DNA of 64,000 nt from assembly GCF_000720255.1 (NCBI RefSeq), contig NZ_JOJE01000020.1, positions 186,001 through 250,000 on the forward strand, read 5' to 3'. Positions 28,312 to 36,158 of this stretch are shown in pieces; the first letter of the stretch is position 1; each line of letters opens with the position of its first letter. The notes under the pieces were generated by a model. The model had not been told where the DNA came from and made no database searches. It was given only the letters and a program-made list of their open reading frames with translations. Origin of the DNA: Streptomyces griseus subsp. griseus (GTDB taxonomy: Bacteria > Actinomycetota > Actinomycetes > Streptomycetales > Streptomycetaceae). The translations under genes and the position numbers were made by a program.

Positions 28312-28656
28312 TCACTTCTTGATCGGAGCCTGCAGGCTCCAGACGCGTCCGTCGGGATCGCGCACCTTCATCTCCTGCGTTCCGTAGTGGGTCTCCTCGA
28401 AGGGCGTGACCACGTCGAGGGCCCCGTCGGCACTGAACGCCTCGGCGTCCGGCACCCGCAGCACGACCTGGAACTCAGGCTTCTGGTCCTCGGGGATTTC
28501 GGCCAGCAGGACGTAGGGACCCGCACCGTTGCGGAGCATCCCCGAACCTTCCTCGGTCGCGAATTCGACGTTGTAGCCCAAGGCCTGCAAGAACTTGGCG
28601 GCCTTTCCCCAGTTATGGGTCTCGAGGTACACGCCTTCCATGCCCTCGGTGGTCAT
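28312..28656 (-). CDS. VOC (glyoxalase/bleomycin resistance-like) protein
   Basis: 114 residues forming one vicinal-oxygen-chelate domain: [20 protein letters not shown], then [13 protein letters not shown] and [14 protein letters not shown]. Such proteins can be lyases, dioxygenases or drug-binding resistance proteins. The ATG overlaps the stop of the upstream ribbon-helix-helix gene (ATGA), so both are made together. A self-resistance or sequestration role fits the position beside an exporter. Confidence 0.8.
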   Translation of the reverse strand: MTTEGMEGVYLETHNWGKAAKFLQALGYNVEFATEEGSGMLRNGAGPYVLLAEIPEDQKPEFQVVLRVPDAEAFSADGALDVVTPFEETHYGTQEMKVRDPDGRVWSLQAPIKK

Positions 28657-28841
28657 ATCAGTTTTCCTTTCGAAGGTTCGTGCTCTTGAACGGCGTCTTG
28701 CTCGTGAGCATCGAGATACGTGCGCACTGCCTCGGCGACCAGGGCCGAGAGCGAGGACTCGTTCTCAATGGCATGGTGCTTGATCCGCCGGATGAGATCC
28801 ACCGGCAGATAGACGTTGAATTGCTTGACTTCTGCAGGCAT
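28653..28841 (-). CDS. Ribbon-helix-helix (CopG-like) regulator
   Basis: 62 residues: [41 protein letters not shown] is a complete RHH domain. Its ATG lies inside a 22-bp palindrome (28838-28859). No ribosome site is visible because the palindrome occupies that space, so translation may be leaderless. It probably represses its own operon with the VOC gene and perhaps the divergent MFS gene. Confidence 0.82.
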   Translation of the reverse strand: MPAEVKQFNVYLPVDLIRRIKHHAIENESSLSALVAEAVRTYLDAHEQDAVQEHEPSKGKLI

Positions 28842-28859
28842 GCTAGCATGCTAGCATGC
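28838..28859. promoter_or_regulatory. RHH operator: 22-bp palindrome of TAGCATGC repeats
   Basis: The sequence is GCATGC followed by two copies of TAGCATGC and is fully self-complementary. Repeated short half-sites of this kind are typical of ribbon-helix-helix dimers binding side by side. It covers the start codon of the RHH gene and lies 68 nt upstream of the MFS start. Confidence 0.75.
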
Positions 28860-28926
28860 GTCGACCAAGAATGAAGCCCCAGGAGCCGTCGATTTGCGAG
28901 CCGTCGACCGAGGAGGAGGCCGAACA

Positions 28927-30504
28927 ATGAAACGCCAATGGTGGACGCTGTTAGTAGTCAGTGCCGCGACGTTCATGCTGCTGTTGGACGTCACGATCGT
29001 CGCGGTCGCACTGCCGGACATCCAACACTCGCTGGACGCGAGCTTCAGCGGCCTGCAATGGACGACGGACGCCTACGCGTTGAGTCTTGCGGCGCTCCTG
29101 CTCACCTCGGGCTCCCTGGCCGACCTCTACGGCAGGCGACTCCTGTTCGCCATCGGCCTGGCGATCTTCACCGCGGGATCGCTGCTCTGCGGTATCGCGC
29201 AGGATCAGACGATGCTGGTGGGGTCCCGTGCGGTGCAGGGGATCGGCGGCGCGATCCTGTTCGCCACCTCCCTGGCGCTGCTCGCCAGCACGTTCCAGGG
29301 CAAACAGCGCGGCGTGGCCTTCGGGATCTGGGGGTCCGTCGCCGGTGTGGCCACCGCGCTCGGCCCGGTGCTCGGCGGCGTGATCACCAGCGGGATCAGC
29401 TGGCGCGGCATCTTCCTGGTGAATCTGCCGATCGGTATCGCCGCGCTCGTCATCACCCTTCGCATGGTGGACGAGTCCCGTCCGCCGCGTGCCTCCCGGA
29501 TCGACTGGCTCGGGATCGTGCCGCTCACCGCCGGATTGTTCAGCCTCGTGTACGCCTTGATCAGGGCGAGCGACACGGAATGGGGCGAGACGGGTGTGCT
29601 GGTCTCCTTCGGCCTGGCGGCGGTGTTCCTCGCGGCGTTCGCGGTGATCGAGTCGCGCGTCTCTGAACCGATGTTCGACCTTTCCCTGTTGCGCACCCCG
29701 ACCTTCCTGGGCGGCTCGATCGCAGCGTTCGCGATGAACGCCTCGCTGTTCGCGATGTTCATCTACCTCGTGCTGTACCTGCAGAACGGCCTCGGTTTCA
29801 GCGCGATGGGCACCGGCGCCCGGCTTCTGGTCAGCTCCGGCTTCACACTCGTCGCCGCCATGGCGGCAGGCCGGATGCTGAACCGTGTCCCGACCCGATG
29901 GCTGATCGGCCCGGGCCTGGTCGTGGTGGGCATCGGCCTCTTGCTCATGACCGGTGTGACCGCCGGGTCGGAGTGGACCCATCTCATCCCGGGACTCATC
30001 GTCACGGGCATCGGCGCCGGAATGGTCAATCCGCCGCTGGCCTCGACCGCCATCGGTGTGGCGCCGGTGTACCGCGCCGGAATGGCCTCCGGCGTGAACC
30101 AGACCTTCCGGCAGGTCGGCATCGCCGTCGGCATCGCCCTGTACGGCTCGATCTTCACCGCGTCACTGCACGACGCACTGCGAGAGCGGCTCGCGGGCGT
30201 CCCCGGGATGCAGGGACGCACCGACCAGATCGCGGACGCCATCCGCATGGGTGTTCCCGGGAAGGCAAGCGCCAGTGCCCCGCCGGAGTTCCGTGGACAG
30301 GTGGAACATGCGGTCCACGCCAGTTTCGCGACGTCCATGAACGACTTGCTGGTCACCAGCGGCATCCTGGCGCTGGTGGGCGGCGTCCTGGCCTTCTTCC
30401 TCATCCGCGCCAAGGATTTCGTGGCACCCCAGGCACCCCAGGCACCCGGCCAGTCGGGCGGCCGACCCCAACCGCAGAGCACCGAGGCACCGCAATCGAG
30501 GTGA
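28927..30504 (+). CDS. DHA2-family (EmrB/QacA) MFS exporter
   Basis: 525 residues, 14 predicted membrane helices. Motifs: LLDVTIVAVALPDIQ in helix 1, TTDAYALSLAALLLTSG, GSLADLYGRRLLF (motif A) and GSVAGVATALGPVLGGVI (motif C). The soluble tail is Pro/Gln rich. The ATG at 28927 follows GAGGAGG. Codon 9 is TTA. It is divergent from the RHH/VOC pair and probably exports the cluster product; it is the last intact gene before a decayed region. Confidence 0.9.
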   Translation: MKRQWWTLLVVSAATFMLLLDVTIVAVALPDIQHSLDASFSGLQWTTDAYALSLAALLLTSGSLADLYGRRLLFAIGLAIFTAGSLLCGIAQDQTMLVGSRAVQGIGGAILFATSLALLASTFQGKQRGVAFGIWGSVAGVATALGPVLGGVITSGISWRGIFLVNLPIGIAALVITLRMVDESRPPRASRIDWLGIVPLTAGLFSLVYALIRASDTEWGETGVLVSFGLAAVFLAAFAVIESRVSEPMFDLSLLRTPTFLGGSIAAFAMNASLFAMFIYLVLYLQNGLGFSAMGTGARLLVSSGFTLVAAMAAGRMLNRVPTRWLIGPGLVVVGIGLLLMTGVTAGSEWTHLIPGLIVTGIGAGMVNPPLASTAIGVAPVYRAGMASGVNQTFRQVGIAVGIALYGSIFTASLHDALRERLAGVPGMQGRTDQIADAIRMGVPGKASASAPPEFRGQVEHAVHASFATSMNDLLVTSGILALVGGVLAFFLIRAKDFVAPQAPQAPGQSGGRPQPQSTEAPQSR

Positions 30505-30663
30505 CCGCGCGCGGCGACGGTGGCGTCGACAGCTGACCCTGTTGGTGCCGTCAACCGTCGCCGCTTCGTTGCCGTGTCCACCTCGTGGTGGACGTGGAGC
30601 ACGACGTGGAGATCGACGGCCAGGGCGGAAACGGCCCGGGGCGGGCCGGCGGTGCAACCGCCG

Positions 30664-30957
30664 ACGGCTGCGCGAGGGCGTCCGCCTGTGCATGCGTATC
30701 GCCCGTGAACAGTGGCTGACTGCCATGCTGCAATCGGACCTGCGCGGGGCCGCCGACGCCGGACTCGCCCCGCTGTCGGACAGCGACCAGGACATCGACG
30801 ACGTCATCGGTACGCAGTCGTTCTCCTTCTACCACCCGTCGGGCACCTGCGTGATGGGCAAGGTCGTCGACCATGAACTCCGTGTGCACGGGCTGGAGAA
30901 CGTCCGCGTGGCGGACACGTCGATCATGCCGACCCTCGTGAACCCACTCTCTCCGGG
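30664..30957 (+). pseudogene. GMC oxidoreductase remnant (C-terminal fragment)
   Basis: The forward frame reads LREGVRLCMRIAREQWLTAM and later SFYHPSGTCVMGKVVDHELRVHGLENVRVADTSIMPT, which is the C-terminal domain of choline-dehydrogenase-like GMC flavoenzymes. The large N-terminal FAD domain is missing and the end is cut off after VNPLSPG, where the family's final motif should follow. The 160 bp before it (30505-30663) hold no recognisable gene. It looks like the scar of a deletion at the cluster boundary. Confidence 0.7.
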
Positions 30958-30974
30958 CGAGCCGTGCCGGTCTG

Positions 30975-31736
30975 TCAAACGGTCCGGACGACGGTGCCGC
31001 CGCCTTCGAGTGCGGTGACCTCGTCGGCGGCCGCGGTGGCATCGGTGACGAGGGTGTGCAGGAGGGCGGCGGGGCCGACGTAGGCGTAGGCGGTGTGACC
31101 GAGCTTGCTGCCGTCGGCGGCGGCGATGACGCGGCGGGCGGAGGCGATGCTCGCCTTCTTCACCGCGGCGTCGTCGAGGTCGTAGGCGGTCAGTCCGTCG
31201 GCAGCGGTCAGCCCGCAGCAGCCGATGACGGCGGTGTCGAAGCGCAGGGCGGCCAGGGAGGCGAGGGTGAGGGGGCCGGTGAGGGCTCCTTCGGCGGCGC
31301 GGGGCTGTCCGCCGGGCACGACCAGGGTGGCCGGGCCGGGTGTCTCGGACAGCAGGTGGACGGCCTGCAGGGACAGAGGCATCACGGTGACGGGCCGTTC
31401 GCGCAGCAGACGGGCGACCTCCAGGCAGGTGGTGCCGCTGTCCAGCAGGACGCTCTCGCCGTCGGCGACGAGTGCGGAGATCTCGGCGGCGATCCGGCGT
31501 TTGGCGTCGACCGCCTCGTGGGCGCGCAACGCGAAGGGGGGCTCCTCGCCCCGGAGCAACAGGGTGCGTGCTCCTCCGCGGACGCGTTCGAGGACGCCCT
31601 GGGCGGCGAGGGTGTCGAGGTCGCGCCGGATGGTCATCTCCGAGGCGCCGGTCAGCTCCGCCAGTTCCTGGACCGTGGCGCCTCCGGAGTCCCTGACGGC
31701 CTTCGCGATCAGGCCGTGCCGGTCTGTGCTGCTCAT
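30975..31736 (-). CDS. DeoR/GlpR-family transcriptional regulator
   Basis: 253 residues. N-terminal winged HTH with the DeoR pattern (GGATVQELAELTGASEMTIRRDLDTLAAQGVLERVRGGA) and a C-terminal sugar-phosphate-isomerase-like sensor domain (VLLDSGTTCLEVARLL, VIGCCGLTAADGLTAYDLDDAAVKKA). The effector is usually a sugar phosphate. ATG at 31736 begins the standard N-terminus. Two palindromes lie in the region shared with the divergent MFS gene. Confidence 0.87.
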   Translation of the reverse strand: MSSTDRHGLIAKAVRDSGGATVQELAELTGASEMTIRRDLDTLAAQGVLERVRGGARTLLLRGEEPPFALRAHEAVDAKRRIAAEISALVADGESVLLDSGTTCLEVARLLRERPVTVMPLSLQAVHLLSETPGPATLVVPGGQPRAAEGALTGPLTLASLAALRFDTAVIGCCGLTAADGLTAYDLDDAAVKKASIASARRVIAAADGSKLGHTAYAYVGPAALLHTLVTDATAAADEVTALEGGGTVVRTV

Positions 31737-31763
31737 ACCGCAGATTGAACACCACCAGTAAAC

Positions 31764-31813
31764 GAACAACAACCTTGTTCATTACCTCGTCTTTCGAACA
31801 TTCTCGATGTTCG
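31764..31813. promoter_or_regulatory. Two palindromic operator candidates for the DeoR regulator
   Basis: GAACAA-5-TTGTTC (31764-31780) and CGAACAT-5-ATGTTCG (31795-31813) share the core GAACA/TGTTC and sit 31 bp apart centre to centre, about three helical turns, between the divergent deoR and MFS genes. Confidence 0.65.
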
Positions 31814-31827
31814 TTACGCTCGTCGGC

Positions 31828-33036
31828 ATGGACCCTTCCCTGCGAGCCGCCCGTGTGGCGACCTATGTCTACTTCGTCCTGTGCGGCACCTTGATGGGCG
31901 CCTGGGTGGTGCACATCCCCGCGATCGAGGAACGCGTGGGCATCAGTCACGCCACGCTCGGCGGCCTGCTGGTGCTGCTCGGGTTCGGGGCCTTCGTCGG
32001 AATGCAGGTGGCCGGTACCCTGACCGACCGCCTCGGCGCCCGGATCGTGGTACCCGTCAGCGGCGTAGTCTGCGGTGCGACCCTGGTCCTGCCCGGTCTC
32101 GCCCGGGATCCGTGGACGCTGGCCGGCGCGCTGCTGGTCTTCGGGTTCTGCAACGGCTGCCTCGACGTGAGCATGAACGCCCACGCCGTGCACGTGGAGA
32201 AGGCGTACGGCCGGCCCGTCATGTCCGGCTTCCACGCCACGTTCTCCGTCGGCGGTGTCCTCGCCGCGCTCGCCGGAGCGGGCGCGGCGAGCGCCGGCCT
32301 GTACCCGGCCGCGGCCATGGCCGCCATGGGAGCCGCGGGCATCGTGATCGCCCTGGCCTCGGCACGTGCCCTGCTGCCCGCCGCTCCCGACGTCGAGAGC
32401 CCCGGATCCGCGCAGGAGACCGATACGTCACCGGCCGTCGAGCGCTGCGGCACCACGGGCCGGGTCTGGCTGCTGGCCGTCCTGGCGCTGATGGTCATGC
32501 TGTGCGAAGGCGCCGCCAACGACTGGAGCGCCCTGCACCTGAAGGACGTCCTGGGCGCGCCCGCCGGCACGGCGGCCTTCGCGTACGGCACCTTCGCCGC
32601 GGCCATGACCATCGGCCGACTGCTCGCCGACCGCTTCGCCGCCCGGTTCGGTTCCATGGCGATCCTGCGCCACGGCGCGGCCACGGCCGCCGTCGGCATC
32701 ACACTCGTGGCGCTCGGCCCGTGGCTGTGGGCCGCGTTCACCGGCTGGGCACTGTTCGGCCTGGGCCTGTCCGGCTGCGTCCCGCAACTGTTCAGCGCGG
32801 CCGGTCACGACGCCCCCTCCGCCGCCGGTGCCAACGTCTCCCGCGTCGCCGGACTCGGCTACGTCGGCATGCTGGCCGGCCCCGCCGTGATCGGCTGGCT
32901 GACCCACCTCGTCGCCCTCAACCATGCCTTCGTCCTGCTGACCCTGCTGTGCGCGACCACCGCCGTGGGCGCCCGCGTCCTGCGCACCGGATCCGAGCGC
33001 ACCCGCCGGCCCGAGATGGCGGGCAGCAGCCGCTGA
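31828..33036 (+). CDS. MFS transporter (YbjJ/fucose-permease-like, 12 TM)
   Basis: 402 residues, 12 hydrophobic segments. Starts RAARVATYVYFVLCGTLMGAWVVHIPAIEERVGISHATLG and carries GFCNGCLDVSMNAHAVHVEKAYGRPVMSGFHA, a stretch typical of the fucose-permease/YbjJ branch. ATG at 31828 is preferred over an ATG at 31807 that lies inside a palindrome. Control by the divergent DeoR regulator is likely. Substrate unknown; a sugar or small metabolite is plausible. Confidence 0.85.
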   Translation: MDPSLRAARVATYVYFVLCGTLMGAWVVHIPAIEERVGISHATLGGLLVLLGFGAFVGMQVAGTLTDRLGARIVVPVSGVVCGATLVLPGLARDPWTLAGALLVFGFCNGCLDVSMNAHAVHVEKAYGRPVMSGFHATFSVGGVLAALAGAGAASAGLYPAAAMAAMGAAGIVIALASARALLPAAPDVESPGSAQETDTSPAVERCGTTGRVWLLAVLALMVMLCEGAANDWSALHLKDVLGAPAGTAAFAYGTFAAAMTIGRLLADRFAARFGSMAILRHGAATAAVGITLVALGPWLWAAFTGWALFGLGLSGCVPQLFSAAGHDAPSAAGANVSRVAGLGYVGMLAGPAVIGWLTHLVALNHAFVLLTLLCATTAVGARVLRTGSERTRRPEMAGSSR

Positions 33037-33042
33037 CCGCTG

Positions 33043-33321
33043 GTGCGGCACGGTCCCCGCATCGCGCCCCTGCCCTTCGCCGGCGAACTGCGCGCACACC
33101 GCGCCGCCAGCCCCGACTCCGGGCACTTCGCCCGGCCGATGACACCGGCGCCCGCCGCCCGGGTCCGTGAGCTGAGCATCGCCGGCACACCCGCCCAGGC
33201 CCGCGCGGCGATCGACGCCCGCCATGCGGCCGTCGCGACCAGCGTCGTTCTGGCTCCGGCGGGCCCCGACGCCCTGACCGCACTCGACTCACTGGCCCGC
33301 GCCCTGCCCCACCGGCACTGA
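33043..33321 (+). CDS. Small ORF, possible C-terminal remnant of an LLM oxidoreductase
   Basis: 92 residues from a GTG 7 nt after the MFS stop. The second half (RVRELSIAGTPAQARAAIDARHAAVATSVVLAP) resembles the C-terminal end of luciferase-like oxidoreductases; the barrel that should precede it is absent. It may be a remnant or a small expressed protein. Confidence 0.35.
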   Translation: MRHGPRIAPLPFAGELRAHRAASPDSGHFARPMTPAPAARVRELSIAGTPAQARAAIDARHAAVATSVVLAPAGPDALTALDSLARALPHRH

Positions 33322-33357
33322 ACCGATCGCTTCGAGACCCCAACGGAGCGGACCCTC

Positions 33358-33978
33358 ATGTCCACCGACCACCGCCGCATCGTGCTCTTCGACCTGTTCG
33401 GCGTCATCGCCCGCCACCAACGCCCAGGCGCGCTGGAGAAGATGGCCGCCCGCTGCCACACCTCCCTCGACGCCTTCACCACCGCCTACTGGACCCACCG
33501 CCCGCCCTACGACGCCGGCCGGCACACCGCATCCGCGTACTGGACAGACGTGCTGCACGCGCTGTCCCGCCCCGCCGACGCCGACACGATCGAGGAGCTG
33601 CGGCTCATCGACATCGACAGCTGGTCCCGCGTCGACGACCGCATGGTCACCTACGTGCGGAGCCTGCGAGACCGCGCCCGGGTCGCCCTGCTGTCCAACA
33701 TCCCCGCGGACCACGCGGACGCCTTCCTCGCCGCCCAGCCCTGGCTGCACCATCTCGACCACGTCGCCTTCTCCGGAAGGATCGGTGCGGCCAAGCCCGA
33801 CCCCGCCGCCTTCCAGCACTGCGTCGTCGCCCTGCGGGCCGCACCCGCCGACTTCCTCTTCGTCGACGACCGCGAGGAGAACGTCCGCGCTGCGCAAGCC
33901 GTCGGCATGAACGGGCACATCTTCGACGGCCAGGACGGACTCGCAGCCGTCATCGACGCGTGGCTGCCGACCCGATGA
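33358..33978 (+). CDS. HAD-superfamily hydrolase
   Basis: 206 residues. The first motif is FDLFGVI (Asp, then Phe where phosphatases usually have the second Asp), motif II is LLSNIPADH, motif III lysine is in GAAKPDPAAF and motif IV is FVDDREENVRAA. This pattern is found in the epoxide-hydrolase-N/haloacid-dehalogenase-like group. Substrate unknown. Its stop lies 11 nt from the convergent membrane-protein gene, which marks the edge of the next region. Confidence 0.85.
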   Translation: MSTDHRRIVLFDLFGVIARHQRPGALEKMAARCHTSLDAFTTAYWTHRPPYDAGRHTASAYWTDVLHALSRPADADTIEELRLIDIDSWSRVDDRMVTYVRSLRDRARVALLSNIPADHADAFLAAQPWLHHLDHVAFSGRIGAAKPDPAAFQHCVVALRAAPADFLFVDDREENVRAAQAVGMNGHIFDGQDGLAAVIDAWLPTR

Positions 33979-33991
33979 GCAATGCCGCAGT

Positions 33992-34666
33992 TCAGTGCTC
34001 TTTGCAGGAGTTGGTGTAGTAGACGTCGATCCGGACCGCGTCGTAGTGTCGTCTGCCGTCGCTGAGGGGGTCGCCGTCCCAGAAGGGGCGGGTACCGACG
34101 TTCCTGCCGCAGAACAGCTTCGGCGCCTTCGCCAGCAGGGCCTTGTTGGTGTGGCGGGCCAGGGTGCGGGCGTTCTCCTCGAAGTGGGGGGCGCCGCCGA
34201 AGGTGATCAGCATGCCCACCTTGCGGCCCTTGCCGCTGCGGGCGACCTCCCGGGCCACGGCGGCGGTGACCTTGGCCGCGTCGGCGGAGGTGAGTCCCTT
34301 GCGCTGTCCGGCGCTGACGGTGGACCGCGCGGAGAGCGCGACGCCGACCGTGTGGTATTTCGGGTCGATGCCACCGGCCACCACCTTCCCGGCCGGCCGG
34401 CCCGGCGCGGGCGTCGATGCCTGGCCGGTGGGCCGCACCGGTGGTTCCTCCTTCTCCCGTGGTGCGGGTGGCAACAGGCCCAGGACCAGCACGAACAGGA
34501 CGAGGAAGAGGTCCGCGAAGAGCCAGCCGGCGAGGTGGCGGGGGGCCGTGGCGGAGCTTTCCGCGTGCCCCGGCCCGCCGTCGCCGTTCCACTCCCCGCC
34601 CTCGGACGTGCCGCCTTCGTACGTGTCGTCGGATCCCTCCCAGGCGCGCTCGGTCGGGGCGGTCAC
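33992..34666 (-). CDS. Single-TM protein with MotB/OmpA-like topology
   Basis: 224 residues: a hydrophilic N-terminus (about 45), one membrane helix (WLFADLFLVLFVLVLGLL) and a periplasm-side domain of about 130. An aspartate near the start of the helix is the pattern of MotB/TolR/ZorB stator subunits. The C-terminal domain (VGMLITFGGAPHFEENARTLARHTNKAL) is vaguely OmpA-like, which is weak evidence. Start is a GTG overlapping the stop of the partner gene (GTGA), so the two are coupled. I infer a membrane complex with that partner; a MotAB-like proton channel is a hypothesis. Confidence 0.55.
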   Translation of the reverse strand: MTAPTERAWEGSDDTYEGGTSEGGEWNGDGGPGHAESSATAPRHLAGWLFADLFLVLFVLVLGLLPPAPREKEEPPVRPTGQASTPAPGRPAGKVVAGGIDPKYHTVGVALSARSTVSAGQRKGLTSADAAKVTAAVAREVARSGKGRKVGMLITFGGAPHFEENARTLARHTNKALLAKAPKLFCGRNVGTRPFWDGDPLSDGRRHYDAVRIDVYYTNSCKEH

Positions 34667-36000
34667 CGCCGGCTCCCGTCGCCGTACCACTGGTCGGTGT
34701 CGGAGGTGTCGGGGTCAAAGCCGGGCGGCTCGTCCGGGTCCGGCTCGGGCTCGGGCCGGGGCTCTGCCCTCGGGTCCGTGGCGGGCGGGGGTTCCTCCGT
34801 CGCCGTGCCGGCACCGGACCAGTCGCGGCCCGCGGCGGGCGCGGTCCTGCCGTCGTCGTGTTCGTGCAGGTGGTCGAAGCCGTCGTCGCCCATCGGGTCG
34901 TAGCCTGGGGGCGGCGAGGTGGGCCCGGCCGCCGGTGGGGCGTCGGCCCAGTTGGGGTCGAGGCGGTTGAGGGTGTCCACCATGGCGTCCATGTACATGT
35001 CCAGCAGCTGGGTGCGCTCGACGAACCGCTCCATGGCCTCGCGCACCTGCCGGGTGCCCTCCAGCACCACCTCGGCCACACGTACGTGTGCCTGGTCGGA
35101 GTCGCGCGATGTCTCGGTCGCCTCGGTCAGCTCGGCGAGCAGCTCCGCGAGGGCGCGGCGGGTGGCCTCCTCGTCCGCGCTGAGGGACTTGCGCATCGCG
35201 GCGAACTCCTGGATGAGCTGGTGCGGCACGGTCAGGGACTTGCCCATCCGTTCCAGGGCGCCGGCCGACGCCGTCCAGCCCTCCAGCGCCTTCGTGAAGC
35301 CCGACTCCGGGCCGGGGTCGAAGATCTTCCCCAGTCGCTCGGTGGCCTCGTGCAGGATCCGGGTGAGCCGGTCGGTGGCGCCGCTGATCTCTCCGGCGGC
35401 GCGGACCAGTCGGCCGGTGGGCACGGCCGCCGCCTGGGCGCCGGACGTCATGGACAGCTCGAAGGTGATCAGCGCCAGCTGTTCGCCCACGGCGCGGCGC
35501 ACCTGCGCGCGGGAGCAGGCCTGCTGGGTCCGCAGGCGCAGCCAGTGCAGGACGACGGTGAGGGTCACCACCACCAATATCAGTGTCACCACCGACAGCA
35601 CGGCGACCCCACCGAAGTCGTGGGCCCACAACGTGAGGAAGTTGGCGCCGTCCTTGTACTGGTTGATCGCGGAGTAGAGCGACAGCCAGGTCACCACGAT
35701 CGGCGCGAAGACGCACACGTCCCGGACCACGCCCAGCCAGCCCAGGAGTTGCTGGTTGGACTTCGGGGCATCGGGCACCAGCAGGTGCGGCGGGTAGACG
35801 TGGACGAGGTCGAGGCCGACCAGGGCCCGCCCGCCGGTGGCGACGTCCTCGGCCACCCGGTTCAGCACCACGCGGCCGGTGGCGCTGGGGGACCGCTGGG
35901 CGAGCTTCGCCAACTGCGACCCCGCCGCGCGCAGTTCCGGCGTCGCGGTCGGCGGGGCCGCCGCCCCGGGCGGCTGCGGCGGGACTGTGTTCGTGGTCAC
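34663..36000 (-). CDS. Two-TM protein with long helical cytoplasmic tail
   Basis: 445 residues. Two or three membrane segments lie between about residues 80 and 165 (VCVFAPIVVTWLSLYSAI and GGVAVLSVVTLILVVVTLTVVLHWL). A helical region of about 180 residues follows (ALITFELSM ... AEVVLEGTRQVREAMERFVERTQLLDMYMDAM) with coiled-coil character, then an acidic Pro-rich tail. The layout recalls MotA/ExbB/ZorA-like subunits that pair with a one-TM partner, which here is the next gene; sequence similarity was not tested. GTG start after AAAGG. Third gene of the leftward arm of the conflict system. Confidence 0.6.
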   Translation of the reverse strand: MTTNTVPPQPPGAAAPPTATPELRAAGSQLAKLAQRSPSATGRVVLNRVAEDVATGGRALVGLDLVHVYPPHLLVPDAPKSNQQLLGWLGVVRDVCVFAPIVVTWLSLYSAINQYKDGANFLTLWAHDFGGVAVLSVVTLILVVVTLTVVLHWLRLRTQQACSRAQVRRAVGEQLALITFELSMTSGAQAAAVPTGRLVRAAGEISGATDRLTRILHEATERLGKIFDPGPESGFTKALEGWTASAGALERMGKSLTVPHQLIQEFAAMRKSLSADEEATRRALAELLAELTEATETSRDSDQAHVRVAEVVLEGTRQVREAMERFVERTQLLDMYMDAMVDTLNRLDPNWADAPPAAGPTSPPPGYDPMGDDGFDHLHEHDDGRTAPAAGRDWSGAGTATEEPPPATDPRAEPRPEPEPDPDEPPGFDPDTSDTDQWYGDGSRR

Positions 36001-36074
36001 CGTATGCCTTTCGTGTTCATGACGCCGGCCGGCATGGCGACACCGTGGGTCAGTGGTGGCGTCGGTCGGTCGTG

Positions 36075-36158
36075 GTGTCGTTCAGCCGTGGTGTCGTTCA
36101 GCCGTGGGGTCGTTCAGCCGTGGGGTGTCGGTCATCCGTGGGGTGTCGGTTATCCGTG
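36075..36158. repeat. Five imperfect 16-18 bp tandem repeats
   Basis: Units are GTGTCGTTCAGCCGTG (36075, 36091), GGGTCGTTCAGCCGTG (36107) and two of 18 bp, GGGTGTCGGTCATCCGTG and its near copy (36123, 36141). They fill most of the 149-bp gap after the GAP1-like gene and run into its last codons. No spacers and no palindromic repeat, so not CRISPR. Confidence 0.75.

Noticed and set aside
36075..36158. CRISPR array
   Set aside because: Units are contiguous 16-18 bp repeats without unique spacers, and no cas genes are nearby.
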